Part shown: piece after piece, positions 23,027-36,483 of the stretch
Numbering within the stretch: the stretch's first letter is position 1
Layout: each line of letters starts with the position of its first letter
DNA from: Spirogloea muscicola
Lineage: Eukaryota; Streptophyta; Zygnematophyceae; Spirogloeales; Spirogloeaceae
Assembly: GCA_009602725.1 (NCBI GenBank)
Contig: WELB01000117.1
Span: forward strand, 348,451-412,450
Direction of reading: 5' to 3'
DNA length: 64,000 nt
The notes under the pieces: generated by a model
The model's input: only the letters and a program-made list of their open reading frames with translations
Databases searched by the model: none
Told to the model about the DNA's origin: nothing
Position numbers and translations under genes: made by a program

Positions 23027-23486
23027 GCATCGTTGATGTGATTACAAGATGCTTGGAGTGCAGGAGAGAAGTTTGCTTGCAACCAAGTTGTGGCAATTGG
23101 TCACTGCATTAGTTGTCTTTGATTTGGATGGCGAGTTTGTGCATGAAAAATTTGAGGACATTTTTTCTGAGGAGCTCTGTCATCTGAAAGCTGTCAGATG
23201 ACGCAGTTGGGCGCTACGAGATTCCTTGAGTGATCTACTCTAATCAACTATAGTTCACCTCCTACACGGATTATCTATACAACCTCATGTGAGGAGTACT
23301 TGGTCAGGTTGCCATGGGCAGATAAATGCAGAGAAATGGTCACTGCATCCATAGCAGATCAAGGACAACTGACAACATGGTCAATAGCAACATCAGAACT
23401 GCCGCACTTTGGCCGGCACCTCTGGCAGCTGCTGTGTGGGAAGGAGTCGGTCGTTGGTGATGGTTTGTCGCACCATCGGCCGTTAG
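23027..23486. other. 3' intergenic region between convergent genes
   Basis: Nothing coding was seen. It contains a short inverted segment, TCATCTGAAAGCTGTCAGATGA, near 23180-23202, which could form a hairpin in a 3' UTR. Confidence 0.4.
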
Positions 23487-25440
23487 TCAGAATGGCTGTT
23501 GGGGTATGCAGGGATCACACTGGGCATTCTGACAGTCGCACACGTTGCCTGGTGGAGAGTACTCGCAGGCCACCAACCAAGCTGACCCGCTGTACAATGT
23601 CGTCTCACTGCTGAAAACGAAGGGGCAGCTTGCCTGTTGCCAAAACGACACAACAGTAATTTGAGTTAGCAGACACTGACGTTCATCTTTGCCATAATGA
23701 CACTGTCCGGAGTCGTTTTTACTTGTGCTCAAACTGCTGGTGCCGCCTAATCAGGTAGGCAGTGGGCTATGGTCGGTTGAGGGTAGAGTGTGTGCTGTCA
23801 GGCTACTTGGAGCAGCCTGACAGCAAAAGCATGACCAACATCAGCAGTTTGTACATCAATTCCAGGCCAAAAAGACAGCTCCTACAAGTATAACTGATGA
23901 AACTCACTGCACCGCAACCAAGCTTGACTGATTCATTCCACACCACCTGAGTATAGTGGCCGCAATCTTTGCCAGTCTGCGAGTAATTAGGTAGGTCAAC
24001 TATGCCCTTTGTTAGTAAGGTAGAGGTAAGAGACGAGGATGCTCGAGTTGTTTGACTAGTTTTACGCAAATTTTACGCTGCAAATTTGACTTCAGGCAAG
24101 CACAGACGCTCAAGAGCAGCTTGCTTCATAATTGACGTCAGGACGAAGGTGATGCATTGATTACACACAAAGCGGCTGAGCGATCAAAGTTTGTCCAAGT
24201 TGTCTAAGAGGCATTGTTAAGTGGCCTTCTTGAGAGGCAATTCAGCGGGTTTACACGACAAGACTCAGGCAGTAAGGCATGACAATTCCATACCTGGCAG
24301 GTATTAGAAGCATAGTCATAGTACTGCTTCTCTGATATCCAGGCTGCCACTGCAGCTGATATGTCAAGTGCCTTAGGAGGAAACGAAGCAGACCAGTACA
24401 AATTCTCGCCATAAGGTCCGCCACTGCAGTGCAAGCTGGCATTTATTGAACAGTCTGGCAGCAAGGCAGATGAGGCGGTAGACAAGGGCAAGAACAACGC
24501 TCAATGATGCAGCTGAGTGTCACGTTTCAGCAGACAGCGAAAGCTCGTACACTTTACAAAACTAACCTGTGCGTAAGTATGCCATTTGCACAATTGCCGT
24601 TGGCGACTTGAGAGTGAGCGTAATCAGAAGCGTAAGTGGCCAAGGTCGTGTTGAAGACCAGAAGGCTATCATTATAAATAGTTTGCCTGGTACATGACAT
24701 AAGTGTCAGATCAGACTGTCGAATACGACTCAGAGCAATATTTCTCCACGTAAGAAGAACGAAGCTCCGAGCACTCTGCTGCCCATATAGCAATTCTGCG
24801 CTTCACAATGTAAGGTACTTGCAAGCAAGGGGAGTCTTCACATCTGGAGCATCGAGATTAACGGAAGCTCACCTTTCCATATTATGTAGATCGGTGTACT
24901 GCTCTTGTTCTGTCAGAAGCATCCGTCCAATTCTGTTGGAGAACGAGCTGCGCGCTTCATCAGGCATGGGAGCTTGGGCATTTCCTTCACCAAAAGCAAG
25001 GCTCCAGACGGCAGGCTCTCCTGCCAACGTGCGACTAAGCCCCTCAGCTTGCACTGCACTCACCGTTTTTAAGCAAGACCACGATCAGCACTGGCGGACA
25101 CAACAATGAGAACAAAGCTGTTGAGCTCAGTCAGTCATTGGGGCACAAAGCCTTGGCCTATGGTCGGTATGCTGTCCTGCACTCTAATTGACTGCACACT
25201 GGGCCTGGTTTCCGCGTGAGGGAGCCGTTTCCAGCATGTAGTAGGGAGTTTCAGAGCAGAAAGTTCGCAGCTTATGCATGATGTGTATGGACGCAGCTCA
25301 GCAGATCAGCGAATCGAGTGATGCACGTGCGCACCTGCTGATGACAAGCAAGCGAGGAGAGCCAGCAGCAGCGGCGGCAGCACAAACGCCTGCCAAGCCA
25401 ACCGCGCAGCGTCAGGCTCGGCTTGCGAGCACGAGGCCAT
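23487..25440 (-). CDS. Secreted CAP/PR-1-like protein
   Basis: Exons read: 25335-25440, 24873-25053, 24568-24687, 24294-24423, 23908-23976 and a last exon ending in the stop at 23487. The first exon gives a signal peptide ([18 protein letters not shown]). The mature part has the CAP signatures in order: [57 protein letters not shown] and [10 protein letters not shown]. The last end is Cys-rich ([12 protein letters not shown]). The join into the last exon was not resolved; a donor inside the LGCG codons would give [14 protein letters not shown] proteins are secreted, sterol- or lipid-binding in several cases, and in plants linked to defence. Here an extracellular or cell-wall role is inferred. 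The gene converges on the MBL gene. Confidence 0.85.
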
Positions 25441-25742
25441 AAGTGGCCAAATGTCCTCTCTGCATGAGCTCGGTTGGCCTTCACAGCTCCCCTGCATGTC
25501 AGCGACCGTCTCCAAGAGAGAGCTGGCCAGCCTGGCGTGTAGCCGAGCTTCACCAGAGCTGGCTTGGCGGCGACGGAGAGCGCGCGCACGACGGCGTGGC
25601 CCATGGCGGCACCGGCAGAGGCGCGAGGCGTTGGCGCGGCGATAACGGCGGGCCTATCTCAGCAGGCCGCCTTGGCCCGGGGGGAGGGCCGTCTCCCCAC
25701 CTCCCCCCTCTGTCCTGCCTGCAACCTGTCTGCAACGAGCTC
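25441..25742. other. Stretch upstream of the CAP gene, nothing recognised
   Basis: It holds the presumed promoter of the minus-strand CAP gene. Overlapping short frames show no family resemblance. Confidence 0.3.
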
Positions 25743-25935
25743 AGGCGTATGCTCTGCATCAGAAAGCTGGTCGAGCCTTAGCTGCTGGCACAAGAGCTAG
25801 TCAATTGCCGTCCGGTATTCGAGCGTCAGCTAGCGACCTCTATGTGCTGACTCGTGGTTACTGAGCGGGTCAGCTTAGCAGCAGGTGACGCACATTTGTC
25901 CGATGTGCTTGCCTTTGTACTTGGCCACACATGGC
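25743..25935 (+). mobile_element. LINE-B 3' end
   Basis: It matches the LINE at 56980-57783: ALHQKAG-like codons, then SDLYVLTRGY, a stop at 25861-25863, GCGGGTCA, and a truncated piece of the B-type 3' UTR (GATGTGCTTGCCTTTGTACT). Confidence 0.65.
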
Positions 25936-26540
25936 CTCCCCATCTCTTAATATACACGCATTTTCCCCTCGCGGCGCAGGGGGGCCCCCGTTCGCCTGGC
26001 CCAACCGCCCACCCTGGCAGGCCCCCGCCACCTGGCAGTGCGCAGCTCCACAGCCCGGAGCTGACCGCAGTGGGAGTTAGCAGCCAAATTATTTGCGGCC
26101 TGCCTGCAATGCACAGAGAGTGCCTCATTATGCTGGAGCGACAAGGAGAGGTGCATACAAACAAGCTGAGCAAGCGACGTGGTGGCATACAAGCCTGGCT
26201 GCTCGCCTATCTGCCATGAAAGCTATCACGCAGATTAGCATGAGATTGCCTTCACGCGGGCTGGCGCGGGCTGGCTTTTTCCGCCCAACCTCCAACAGCT
26301 ACTTCTCCTGAAAAGCGCTACTCATGTACGCGAGAGAAGCAGCTCTTTGGAGGGGGCAAGGAGCTGTGAAAGAGAGAGCGAAATTGGAATAAGAAGCCTG
26401 TCCACAAAATGATAAGAAGAAGTCTCTTCCCAACGCGGGGTTGTCACCGTTGACCAAACGTCAAGCTGGTGGAGGCTCTTGAGGCTTTGATGTCCACTTT
26501 CCGAATACTCTGGACGCCAAGGCCAGCACGGTGAGCAGCC
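25936..26540. other. Unassigned stretch
   Basis: CTCTTAATATACACGCATTT at about 25948 recurs near 55137 and 63132, next to LINE ends. Apart from this, no gene or element was identified. Confidence 0.35.
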
Positions 26541-26940
26541 CGGCTTCAATGCCACTAAGTCGCTCGCTCAGATTTACGGTATGCGCCTCACATGCGCTCC
26601 AGCATTCCTAGGCTTTTGTGGTGCACTTGCGGGCAAGCCGCGCTCTGGCTGCTGCTTCTGGCTTCCGCCATGGTGACACTTTCCTGGCCGCAAGCTACAC
26701 TGGATTGCGGCTGCTTAATGAGAACTACTGAGCAACGGTGCATTGTAGCCACTTGCATAGGCATAAAATTTGGAGCAATCACCGGAGCCTGCAGACATTG
26801 TCAGATCGTTCTTGGGCTCGCCTCTAACAGCCATCGCCCCCATCTCGTCCCTGTTCCATTTTTTTTTGGACAAGCTTTCCATCTGGACCTTGTCATTTTC
26901 TGTGGGCTGGCCCTTCAAGTTCCGCCAATTTGGGAATATC
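26541..26940 (+). mobile_element. Decayed LINE carboxy-terminal fragment
   Basis: The plus strand reads GFNATKSLAQIYGMRLTC near 26544-26600, a relative of the family's DFNAAGSWAQVYRMRL. The rest has drifted. Confidence 0.5.
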
Positions 26941-26991
<51 letters not shown>

Positions 26992-27041
26992 ACACACACA
27001 CACTCACACACACACACACACACACACTCACTCACACACAC
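26941..27041. repeat. (CA)n microsatellite
   Basis: About 100 bases of CA dinucleotide with a few TA and TCA interruptions. Confidence 0.95.
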
Positions 27042-27085
27042 GACCGCCTGCTTCATCGCTGGACGCCCGTGTAAAAGGAGCCGTA

Positions 27086-27900
27086 TTACCGGGCGAATCT
27101 GCGCGCCCAGCTGCCCAGGTAGCGCCGCCCTGCAAGCGCGGGCAACCTGTCGGCCGCCATGGCCTCCGTGGCCGAGGGGCTGTATCGCCTGCTGCAGTGC
27201 AGCTGGGTGTTGTGGAAGGCCCGGTGCTTAACGGGGGCCCCCAAAGACGCCCTTGTGAGAAGCCGTTGCCGGGCCTCTGCAGACGGAGGGCAAGAACGCG
27301 CGGGGAATTGCGGAGCTGTGCTATGCTCTTGGGTAGCATGGCGAGCGCCAGCTGCATGTCGTGAAGTTCGGGAAGGTGGGCCGCTGGCTGGAGGTGCGCC
27401 TGTAGCCGTGCTCCGCCAGGAACGATGGTGCACCAAGTGGGACTCCCAAGGGGTGAGCCGCCCAGTAAGAGAGCGAGAGAGAGAGAGAGAGAGAGAGAGA
27501 CTCTTCCAGTAGTTGTCGATGCCTGTGATTGGTTCAAAAAGGCCTAACCAAATTGGAGTCCGGCACCTTGGGAGCAGCTGCAAGGGGTCTGGGAGGCCTT
27601 GCGGAGACCATGCGGCACACTTCTCCGCCCGGATGGTCGAGCCATAGGCGGCCAGCTGCTGGAGGGCAGCGAAGACGCCCATCACGTCGCCGGGCTGCCT
27701 ACCAATTTGGTGTCGTCGGCGAAGGCTGGCATGAGGACGCTGGATTGCTTCACAATGCGTTCCTCACTGTTGACACTATTGCGCACATTCACAGGCAAGA
27801 CCATCCAATCAGGGTGCAGGTCCAGGGTGGCGCATACTCCCATAACAACAGCTTCATCATCGCTCCGCAATTCTGCGTACTGATGGGATGGGCCTGAGCC
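27086..27900 (-). mobile_element. Degenerate LINE reverse transcriptase fragment
   Basis: The minus strand retains PVNVRNSVNS (motif A relic) and FADDTKLVGSP (motif C) near 27700-27800, plus CAAWSPQGLP and PELHDMQLALAM in other frames, so several frame changes are present. A (GA)n run lies at about 27472-27500. Similar fragments sit next to F-box copies B and C. Confidence 0.7.
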
Positions 27901-28758
27901 TGCCTATGCAAGGCCAGCCAAGTAGACTGAAGGGGCCGGAAAGTGGCAACGCAAGTGGCTCTACAACGAATGGCTGCTCAATGACCCGTGGTCAACAGCC
28001 GCAAACCGGAGTACTTAGCAGCCGGGAAAAAGTTGCCGAGTTATCAGCACAATATACATATGTAGAAACAAGAACCACTTTGCTTACATCCTGAGAAGGG
28101 TGCCACTTTTGTCTAATATTCTCGGATACACCCACACGGATACAGCTGGGAGCACGGAACGTCATACTTCACAGAAGCTTCAATCAGGTATAATCATTGG
28201 GCTCCCCTAGACTCCTGTCAACGCAGGACAATGAGAATAGGGCACGCTGCTCCATTTATGGAGTCAGATTATTGTAGCAGCCCGAACTGACCCAATATCA
28301 GTAGAAGTCAGTGAAGGACGCTGCATTTGAGAGAACTATGTAGACGCCAAATTTCTTGACACCCAGAAAATTTCCAATATGCCAATCGGGCTGAAGTCTT
28401 GTAGAATGAGGACAAGCATCTGACATTACTGGCTATACTGTCCTCCTCACAATGGCAATATGTGCAGCAATCTATAACCACTGCTGTGACTCCCGAGCCG
28501 GACTGAGTTGACTCACGACAATTTGCCGCATCAGGCCTCTGCCTGCATTATACCCTGACAGACTGACTACGGGGGCAGCATCACTAGAGCAGAGCTTAGT
28601 CACATCGATGCAAGCTGAGAGATGTGCTTGCCACTCTGACAAGATATTGTTGACTAGCAAAGCAAAGACGGGAGTGGCTGTTCACGTTGCAAATACAGTA
28701 GAGACATGTCCATCCGCTTCCTGCCAGTAGCTTTCAACGAAGAAATAAAGAGAACAAA
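27901..28758 (-). repeat. Duplicated 3' flank of F-box copy A
   Basis: This flank (landmarks: GCTCAATGACCC, GTCAACAGCCGCA, CCGCATCAGG) is repeated beside copy B (39110-39960) and copy C (51910-52820), and partly beside copy D (58940-59520). It has no coding frame that is kept. It is probably 3' UTR plus downstream sequence carried in the duplications. Confidence 0.65.
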
Positions 28759-30752
28759 TCAAATAGCATTCTCACGATGGACTCGAAATTTGTAAAAGTT
28801 TTCATGAGATAGACCACAGTCGGCCTCCCATCGCTCTTCCATCCTCTCCAGACGAGCTACTCTTGTGATGCTTGCAACATGTTGCGGCAGCCATCTGACC
28901 TTTCTACAGGCGAGGCCGGCCACATGGACATATGCTAGTTGGCTGCAAGTCGCTAGGAGGTCAGCATCACCTGGATAATCAACACACTCTCGGGCCAACG
29001 CCCAAAACAGCCAAAGCGCACAATCTGCAGGCTTGTGCATGGCTTTACCAAGCGAGAGATACTCTGATAGAATCTCTCACGTCTCTCATGTGCATGGCGG
29101 TCCACCGCTGTAGGGCATGGAAGTCTCCCTATTTTATCCTTAGTGCACCATCTATCATCAAAGGGCACATTAAGCTCCAGGCTAACAAGCTTATCGCAAT
29201 TGGCAAGAATTGTTGCCCAGTCAAATTTGCCTGGTCGCAGTGAATTGACTTCAGCAAGTCGAAGTGCTGAAAGGCCAGAGCACCAGCCGCCGAGCTTCCA
29301 GAAGCCGTGCATATTCGTCTGTGGCATAACACTTATCAAGGTCCAGGGAACGGAGCGATGAGAGACTGGTAGGGAAGTACCAGTCTGGCCCACATAAAAA
29401 TATGGTCTTCAGTCCAAGGGCCACTAGTTGGGGGGCCTTTGCCAAGAAGGCCCCCAAATGCTGGGCCGTCACCTGCCAACCTCTTAATCTCAGCACCGAA
29501 AGGTATGGGAGCTCGTTGCAAGCGAGCAGCCACGGATCGAGGTATCCTGAGCCACCAATGTGAAGTTCTTGCAACTGCGAGCAAGAGGCAGCTAGGCCCT
29601 CGAGAGCATGAGTACTGTCACCATTTCCTGAGATTCTCATCTCTACTATCTGCAACTTCGAGAATCTGGCTGCTGACTCCGGCAGCAGCCTGTAGCGAAT
29701 CCAGGGCCTGTCGCTGTAGCGAGTCCAGGGCCTGTGGCTTGGCAACCGTGTCAGCGAGCAGCATGATGACATTAGCGCCTCAGAGGAGACTGGCGACAGC
29801 CCTGGACAGGCTTGAAGGCCGACCTGCTGCAGCAGTGGGCAAGCGGAGGCTAGCGCAGCAATCCCGTTGTTCGTGATGTTCCCATGGCCAGGCAAGAGGA
29901 GCGATCGTAACTGCGGCAAATCCTTGGCAATGTATGAAAGTCCTGCGTCTGTGAGAGAAGCGGAGGGCCGTGTTGAGATACCAAGCTCCAGCTCCGTTAG
30001 ACGCTTGCACGAAACAACAATACTTTTGATGTCCGCGTCTGCAGAAGGCAACATCGATCAGACCGGCCCGTCAAATATCCATTCTTTCACAGTGAGGGAA
30101 AGCAGATTTGCGCTGCAGTGACAGGGTATTGACCATCTATGCCAAGCATCTAGGTTAGAGCACGAAGTAGAGAAGAGTGGAGCGGCTTACCAGAGAACTC
30201 GGACGGAATCATGGAAAGGCTCTCGAGGGCCGTGAGCTGGGCAATGATGGGAACCAGAACGGTCGGGGACCAGTGGAGAAGCAGCTCACGCACAATCCGT
30301 GCATGGGCAACGAGGTCGTTTAGGCCCTCAATCAGTTGCTCTGGATGTATGTAAATGTAATCAGGATTTTGGCACTTGGACCGCAGGGTCACCCGCAGTT
30401 CTTAAAGTGCAGGGGCGGCCGTCAGCGAGCGGAGGTTGGAGAAAGTCGCGGAACTGTGGAGGGTGAGGCGTAGCCGCGTGAGGTTTAGGAAGGCTGTGGC
30501 CAGCGCCGGGCCGAGCGGGCCCCCGAGAAGCTCCCAAGGATTCTTGAGCCGCGACGGCGCCTGCCGGTCCCCGAGCTGCCTGCGCTCGCGCAGCGCGAGC
30601 TCGGTGACGGAGGCCTTGACCAGGCCGCGCCAGCGGCGGCAGACGCGCGCGAGCGGGAGCCAGCCGGGGAAGGCGCCGAGCGGGGCGTAGGCGGGCGGCG
30701 CCGCGGCGCGGGCGAGGATCAGCGCCAGGCACTCGTCCGGCAGGGCCTCCAT
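28759..30752 (-). pseudogene. F-box/LRR gene copy A, broken
   Basis: Exon 1 starts at the ATG at 30752 with the F-box LPDECLALILARAAAPPAYA. It has an in-frame stop near 30402, where copy D reads on. After an intron (donor near 30192) a leucine-rich-repeat exon runs from about 30046, with repeats such as LTELELGIS, LPQLRSLLLPGHGNITNNGI, LQQVGLQACPGL and SLSSLRSLDLDKC. Its frame shifts near 29320, where the LRR sense continues in another frame (FWKLGGWCSGLSALRLAE). The end matches LERMEERWEADCGLS near 28800. F-box/LRR proteins are SCF ubiquitin-ligase adaptors. One 27-base unit (CCAGGGCCTGTCGCTGTAGCG-type) is duplicated near 29700. Confidence 0.75.
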
Positions 30753-30766
30753 GGAGGATGGGCGCG

Positions 30767-31266
30767 CACTTTCTTCTTTTTCACAGCCCTTGCCCCCATT
30801 GAACGGCTCCCCACCCTCCCCGCCGCCGTCCGCGGCCGCCGCCGCCGCCGCCGCCGTCCGCTGCCCGCTGACTCGCGTGCGCCAGCGCCCCCGCCGGCCC
30901 CGACGCCATGCTGGGGGCTGCTAAGAGCCGAGGCGGCTCGCGCAGCTCTTCGCTTCGGCGCGCCGCTCGCTCTTACGGCACCCGCAGCACGACTGCTGCG
31001 TCGAGGGCCGCCACTGCGTCAGGGGCCACCCTGCCCATCCTCCCAGCGGCCCCTCCAGCTCCTCTCCCTCCCCCTGCTCCAGCGGGTGCGGAGGCCGCCG
31101 CGAGCGAGGGTCGCAGCCCTCAGATTGTGCGCACGCCTGTGGCGACCACGACATCAACGTCGACACCGGAGCCCGAGTTCCTTGGCGTCGGAGTGTCTGC
31201 GCCTGTCGAGCAAGCCCAGCTGCTTGCACATCCAAGCTCGGCCACCTCGGATGCAGACTCCGAAAC
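30767..31266 (+). mobile_element. LINE 5' end with start of the first ORF
   Basis: After a relic of a tail (CACTTTCTTCTTTTTCACAGCCCTTGCCCCCATT) and a CCG-rich leader, an ORF starts at 30908: RRAARSYGTRSTTA, then a Pro/Ala-rich stretch. The same beginning (RRATRPYGTRSSTA) is at 63267 in another copy. It runs into the single N at 31267. Confidence 0.6.
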
Positions 31267-31499
31267 TNAGCACAGATTAAATACAATTTATCTGGCACAT
31301 ATATGACAGGTGGGGTAGGGCCACACAAGCATTCCTGGCTCATATTGGCTTGTCAGTCATTCTGTTAACAGGTCGCAAGACGTGCATCAGTGCAGAAGGC
31401 TGAGAGTCTGCAACTTTCTGCGTCGTTGATGCAACTGCTATGCGTAGACATTCCACCCAGCGAGATGACTTGCTGAGCGCCCTCCATGTTCCAGCTCAT

Positions 31500-31625
31500 A
31501 CTGAAATTGCAGCTGCAAATGCAGGAGTTGGGTCTGGGTTCAACCCCCCACGACACCTTGTCCCAGGAGACACAGTGCGCATTCTCATTGAGGGTATTGG
31601 GGAGCTCATCAATCACGTCAAGTAG
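31500..31625 (+). pseudogene. Orphan last exon of an FAH-family protein
   Basis: The frame reads AGVGSGFNPPRHLVPGDT, then VRILIEGIGELINHVK and a stop at 31623-31625. This is the signature carboxy end of fumarylacetoacetate hydrolase-family enzymes (GTPxGVG...PPxxLxPGD...EIEGIGxLxN). No upstream catalytic exons were found; the N at 31267 marks a break in the assembly. It may be a real gene cut by the assembly rather than a relic. Confidence 0.5.
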
Positions 31626-33314
<1,689 letters not shown>

Positions 33315-33405
33315 GTCCGGCGGCGGCGGCGGCGGCGGCGGCGGCGAAGGCGAAGGCGGCGGCGGCGGCTGCGGCGGCGGCGAAGGCGGCGGGCGGGCGA
33401 CAGTA
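33315..33405. promoter_or_regulatory. 91-base shared start region with GGC run
   Basis: This lies between the RPB10 ATG (33314, minus) and the preferred mS33 ATG (33406, plus). It is almost entirely GGC/GGCGAA repeats. If mS33 instead starts at 33307 or 33313 this would encode a poly-glycine leader and the two coding regions would overlap. Confidence 0.6.
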
Positions 33406-33986
33406 ATGAGCCACCTGAGGGGAGTGGCGGAGGCGTCGGCGCGCATCTTCGGCGCTGTGGTGGGCAACGGGCTGCGGTCAGGCCACAAGGTGCTGCGCGG
33501 CAAGCTGGTAGGGCCGCACATCGCCGCCTGGTACCCCACGCCGCTCCAGCAGCTCGACCCCATGTACCAGGACCCCGCTGAGAAGGCGTGAGTTTCGCCC
33601 AGCTCTTGCTGTCGCTACCACCACCTCCCTACCACGATGCTCTTGGCGGAGCGCCACTGCTGGCAAAGGGCAGGCTGAAGTCTGCGTCCCTGCCGCCGGT
33701 TGCTGTGATTGCTGCTGCGCGGGAGAAGAATCGGGCGGGCACATCAGTCCTGCGTCGCGGTCATTACCAGCCCCTGCTTTCAGATTCTTTGCAGGAGGAG
33801 CAAGAGTCACGGCCTTCTGTAGCGCATGCGTTCGTGCTTGCGCACAACTGCTGCTTAAAGTGGCCCCCTAATGTCGTGGCGGCGGTGGCGGGCTGCAGGC
33901 GCGTGCTTAAGCTGGAACGGCTCAAGCGCCGCGGCAAGGGCCCGCCAAAGAAGGGCCAGGGCAAGCGAGCCACTAAGCGCAAGTGA
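33406..33986 (+). CDS. MRPS33: Mitochondrial ribosomal small-subunit protein mS33
   Basis: Two exons, 33406-33587 and 33899-33986, join in phase 2 to give about 89 residues. Exon 1 reads EASARIFGAVVGN, SGHKVLRGKLVGPHIAAWYP and DPMYQDPAEK. Exon 2 reads RVLKLERLKRRGKGPPKKGQ then GKRATKRK. The basic GKGPPKKGxGKRAxKRK end is the hallmark of mS33. The protein belongs to the head of the mitochondrial small subunit. The start at 33406 gives the usual length; upstream in-frame ATGs would add a poly-Gly leader. It is head-to-head with RPB10. Confidence 0.92.
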
Positions 33987-35800
33987 ACCTCTGCCCCAGC
34001 CCTAGCCCAGCTTGCACCTCCTTGACCGGAGCAGGCGGCTGCCCTGAGGCTGGCGGCGTCAGACAAAGCTGCCTGCGCCAGGCTAGTCTTGCTGGAGCTC
34101 TGGGGCTCAGGGAGCTCAAGCCCTCTCCTGGCGATGCAGTGGCTGCTGCTTTCAACTTGCAGGCCTGCGTCCCAATCCATTTCTTGCTGAGCTCGTCCAA
34201 CCCCAAGCTTCTGGCAGTCATTAGCTGAACAGCTCCTCTCTCAATGCGCACTGCACAGCCTGGCACCCTTCGCTCAGTATCAAACGCAGCACATCTGCAC
34301 GCGGACTTGAGGGCTGCATTTTGAAGTAGTGGCCTTTGCTGAGAGCGCCAACAGCCCTACTTGTAGCTGCCAAGAGAGCCTTGGTGATTTACTGGCAGCT
34401 CAGCTGAAGAGCATGGCAATTGGTGTCGATGCACAAGAATGACAAGCAGCAAGATACTGCAGAGAGTGTGCAGGACACAGCAAGGCATGGGTGTCTCTCG
34501 AGGGCTGGGGGCTTGGGAGTCGGCCGCTGTCAGGCATGCTTGCAGACCTGCTTGGGCAGCCGGGCTGGCATGCTGGTTCGAGGGACATCAGCGGAGCATC
34601 AGAGTGGGGTTCTTTTGAAGACGATGTCAAAGGCTGGTGGATGCCTAAGTAAAGCGGTAGCTGTGCCGCGATGGAATGCTAAAAGCTGCGGCCAGAAACA
34701 GGCGGCTAGAGGAGAGCAGGCTACGGCAGGCCAATCCTACATTAAAAAGCTGTTGCTTAGTTCTCCTGCAGTAGAACGGCTTGCGGTAGAGGATGGGCAA
34801 GGCAGGCAGAGGGTATGTGGCTGCAGCGAGGGCCAGTGCACAGTAGGGGGCGAGCGGCTCAGTGTTGGCTAAGGGAGCACAGGAAGCAGCAGAGTCTTTC
34901 ATTGAAAATGAATGCAGCTGCTCAGCGAGGAGCACCATGGCTGCCCCCTAGCCAGCCAAACGGCACGCTCAGTGGTTGGTGGCGCCCGAAGGCGCCAGCA
35001 GGCGGAGCATGAGAACAGCCTCGCTGAGGAGCAGCCAACATACTACAGAAAGAGCTGAGGAGCCAACATACTACAGAAAGAGCCAACATACTACAGAAAG
35101 AGAGAGAGGTGTGCAGTACGCATGAATTCAAAAGGCAGGCCAATCCGAGCACAACACAAAGCTCATGTATAAAGGGTAAGGGAGTGCAAGCTATGGGACC
35201 ACACAACGTGAACATCTCAATTCGCTGGGCCTAAGGATGCTGGGCGGAATCACGGCTGGATGGGCCTTGGTTCCTCGAGTGAGCACAACAAAATCGAGTT
35301 AGCCTGTCAGACCTACATGTGCTCATCCGTGGGTACGAAACGTCCCCATCGCATTGTTACCTTAGCCCGGCTTAGCCCAGGCTCACGCAGGCACTTGCGG
35401 GCAGGGTACTTTTGCTGCGTCTGAGTCTCGTCAAGAATGCGGCTGCTGATATATCATCAGGGTTGGGGTGCCTCGTTTCCAGCTGCAAGTTACTATGACT
35501 TGCGGCTGCTGACTTGGTGTATCTAAGCTCCTTTTCGATGCAGTTTCTTGCATAGCCTTGTGCACTCCTTTGGGCTGGCCTTTCCCAGCCACCAGTTTAT
35601 GTGGCCGCGCTTTCTCTCTTTGTGTGGTTTGGGCGTCATTCGGCCCTGTGGACCTTGTCCCTGTAGCCCGGTCCTTTTGGCACTAGCGTTAGCCTGAACA
35701 ATGTGTTGGCGATAATCGGCCCCCCCCTTTCATCTCATGCCCACTGCGCGCCTGCTCTCTCACTCTCACTCTCTCGTTGCACGAGCGTCGCCCGAAGAAA
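33987..35800. other. Gene-poor stretch with a short tandem repeat
   Basis: No gene was recognised. GCCAACATACTACAGAAAGA is present three times at about 35034-35100. Relics of LINE tails (GGGCTGGCCTTTCCCAGCC near 35572 and CGGCTGCTGAT near 35440) appear on the plus strand. Confidence 0.4.
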
Positions 35801-36160
35801 TGCGGCTGCTAATACAAAAGAATCGGCTGTAAACTGCCAGCCAGATGCATACAGGTGTTGATGACGGAGCCAAAGGCTAGGCAGACAGGGCGCCCTCAAT
35901 GCCCCCGTGTCAGCAGTAGGAAGTCAGATGAGCTGAGGGGAGGGAAGAGCAATCCCGCCGCGCAGACCAGAAGCTGCTGCAAGGGCGCGACCAGCCCGGC
36001 GATGCAAAGCAATCGCCTGGGACCGCTGTAGGCACATAGACAAACGCCCGAAACAGGGCGACGTCTTTCCGCCGCGGCGGCGGCGGCGGCGGCGGCGCGG
36101 GGGGCAAGCGCGGGCGCCCCAACGGTCCAAAGAGAGAGAGAGAGAGAGACCAAATCCATG
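35801..36160 (-). mobile_element. LINE 3' end and carboxy-terminal fragment
   Basis: It matches 62104-62330: tail CGGCTGCTAATA...GGCTGTAAACTGCCAGCC, then GTCAGCAGTAGGAAGTCAGA, encoding on the minus strand ALHRRAGRALAAASGL. A CGG run (36069-36100) and a (GA)n run (36130-36150) follow. Confidence 0.6.
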
Positions 36161-36420
36161 AGGATGAACGTGGCGCGTGAGGCACGTACTGCGGGCTGCA
36201 CGTAGCGCGGACCTGACGATTAGACTACAAGTCCAGGGGACTGGCGCGTGCCGCGCGTGACTGCCGCGTGCCGCGCGTGACTGCCGCGTGAATCGCGTGA
36301 ATTGACGTGTTGCGCGCGTGAAGCCGCGAGCGAAGCCGCTTACCGGTACCGTTTTGGTTCCCAGAAAGGGAGACGCTACAAGTGGCGCGACCGGCACAGG
36401 TTGAAGCTGGAGTAGCTTAT
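36161..36420 (-). repeat. Repeat module X, copy 1 (partial)
   Basis: Read on the minus strand it begins near CTGTGCCGGTCGCGCC, passes GGTACCGGTAAG and a tandem run of GCGTG/CGCGTGA units (36236-36330), and ends near GTCAGGTCCGCGC. The start and end match parts of the module at 51030-51910. Its nature is unknown. Confidence 0.45.
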
Positions 36421-36483
36421 TGCCGCATTTCCAGGAGCTTGTTGGCCACCTTCGAGTCCGCAGCGAGCGGTTGGTGAACATGC

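Noticed and set aside
26941-27041. Long Thr-His repeat protein on the plus strand
   Set aside because: It is only the translation of the (CA)n microsatellite.
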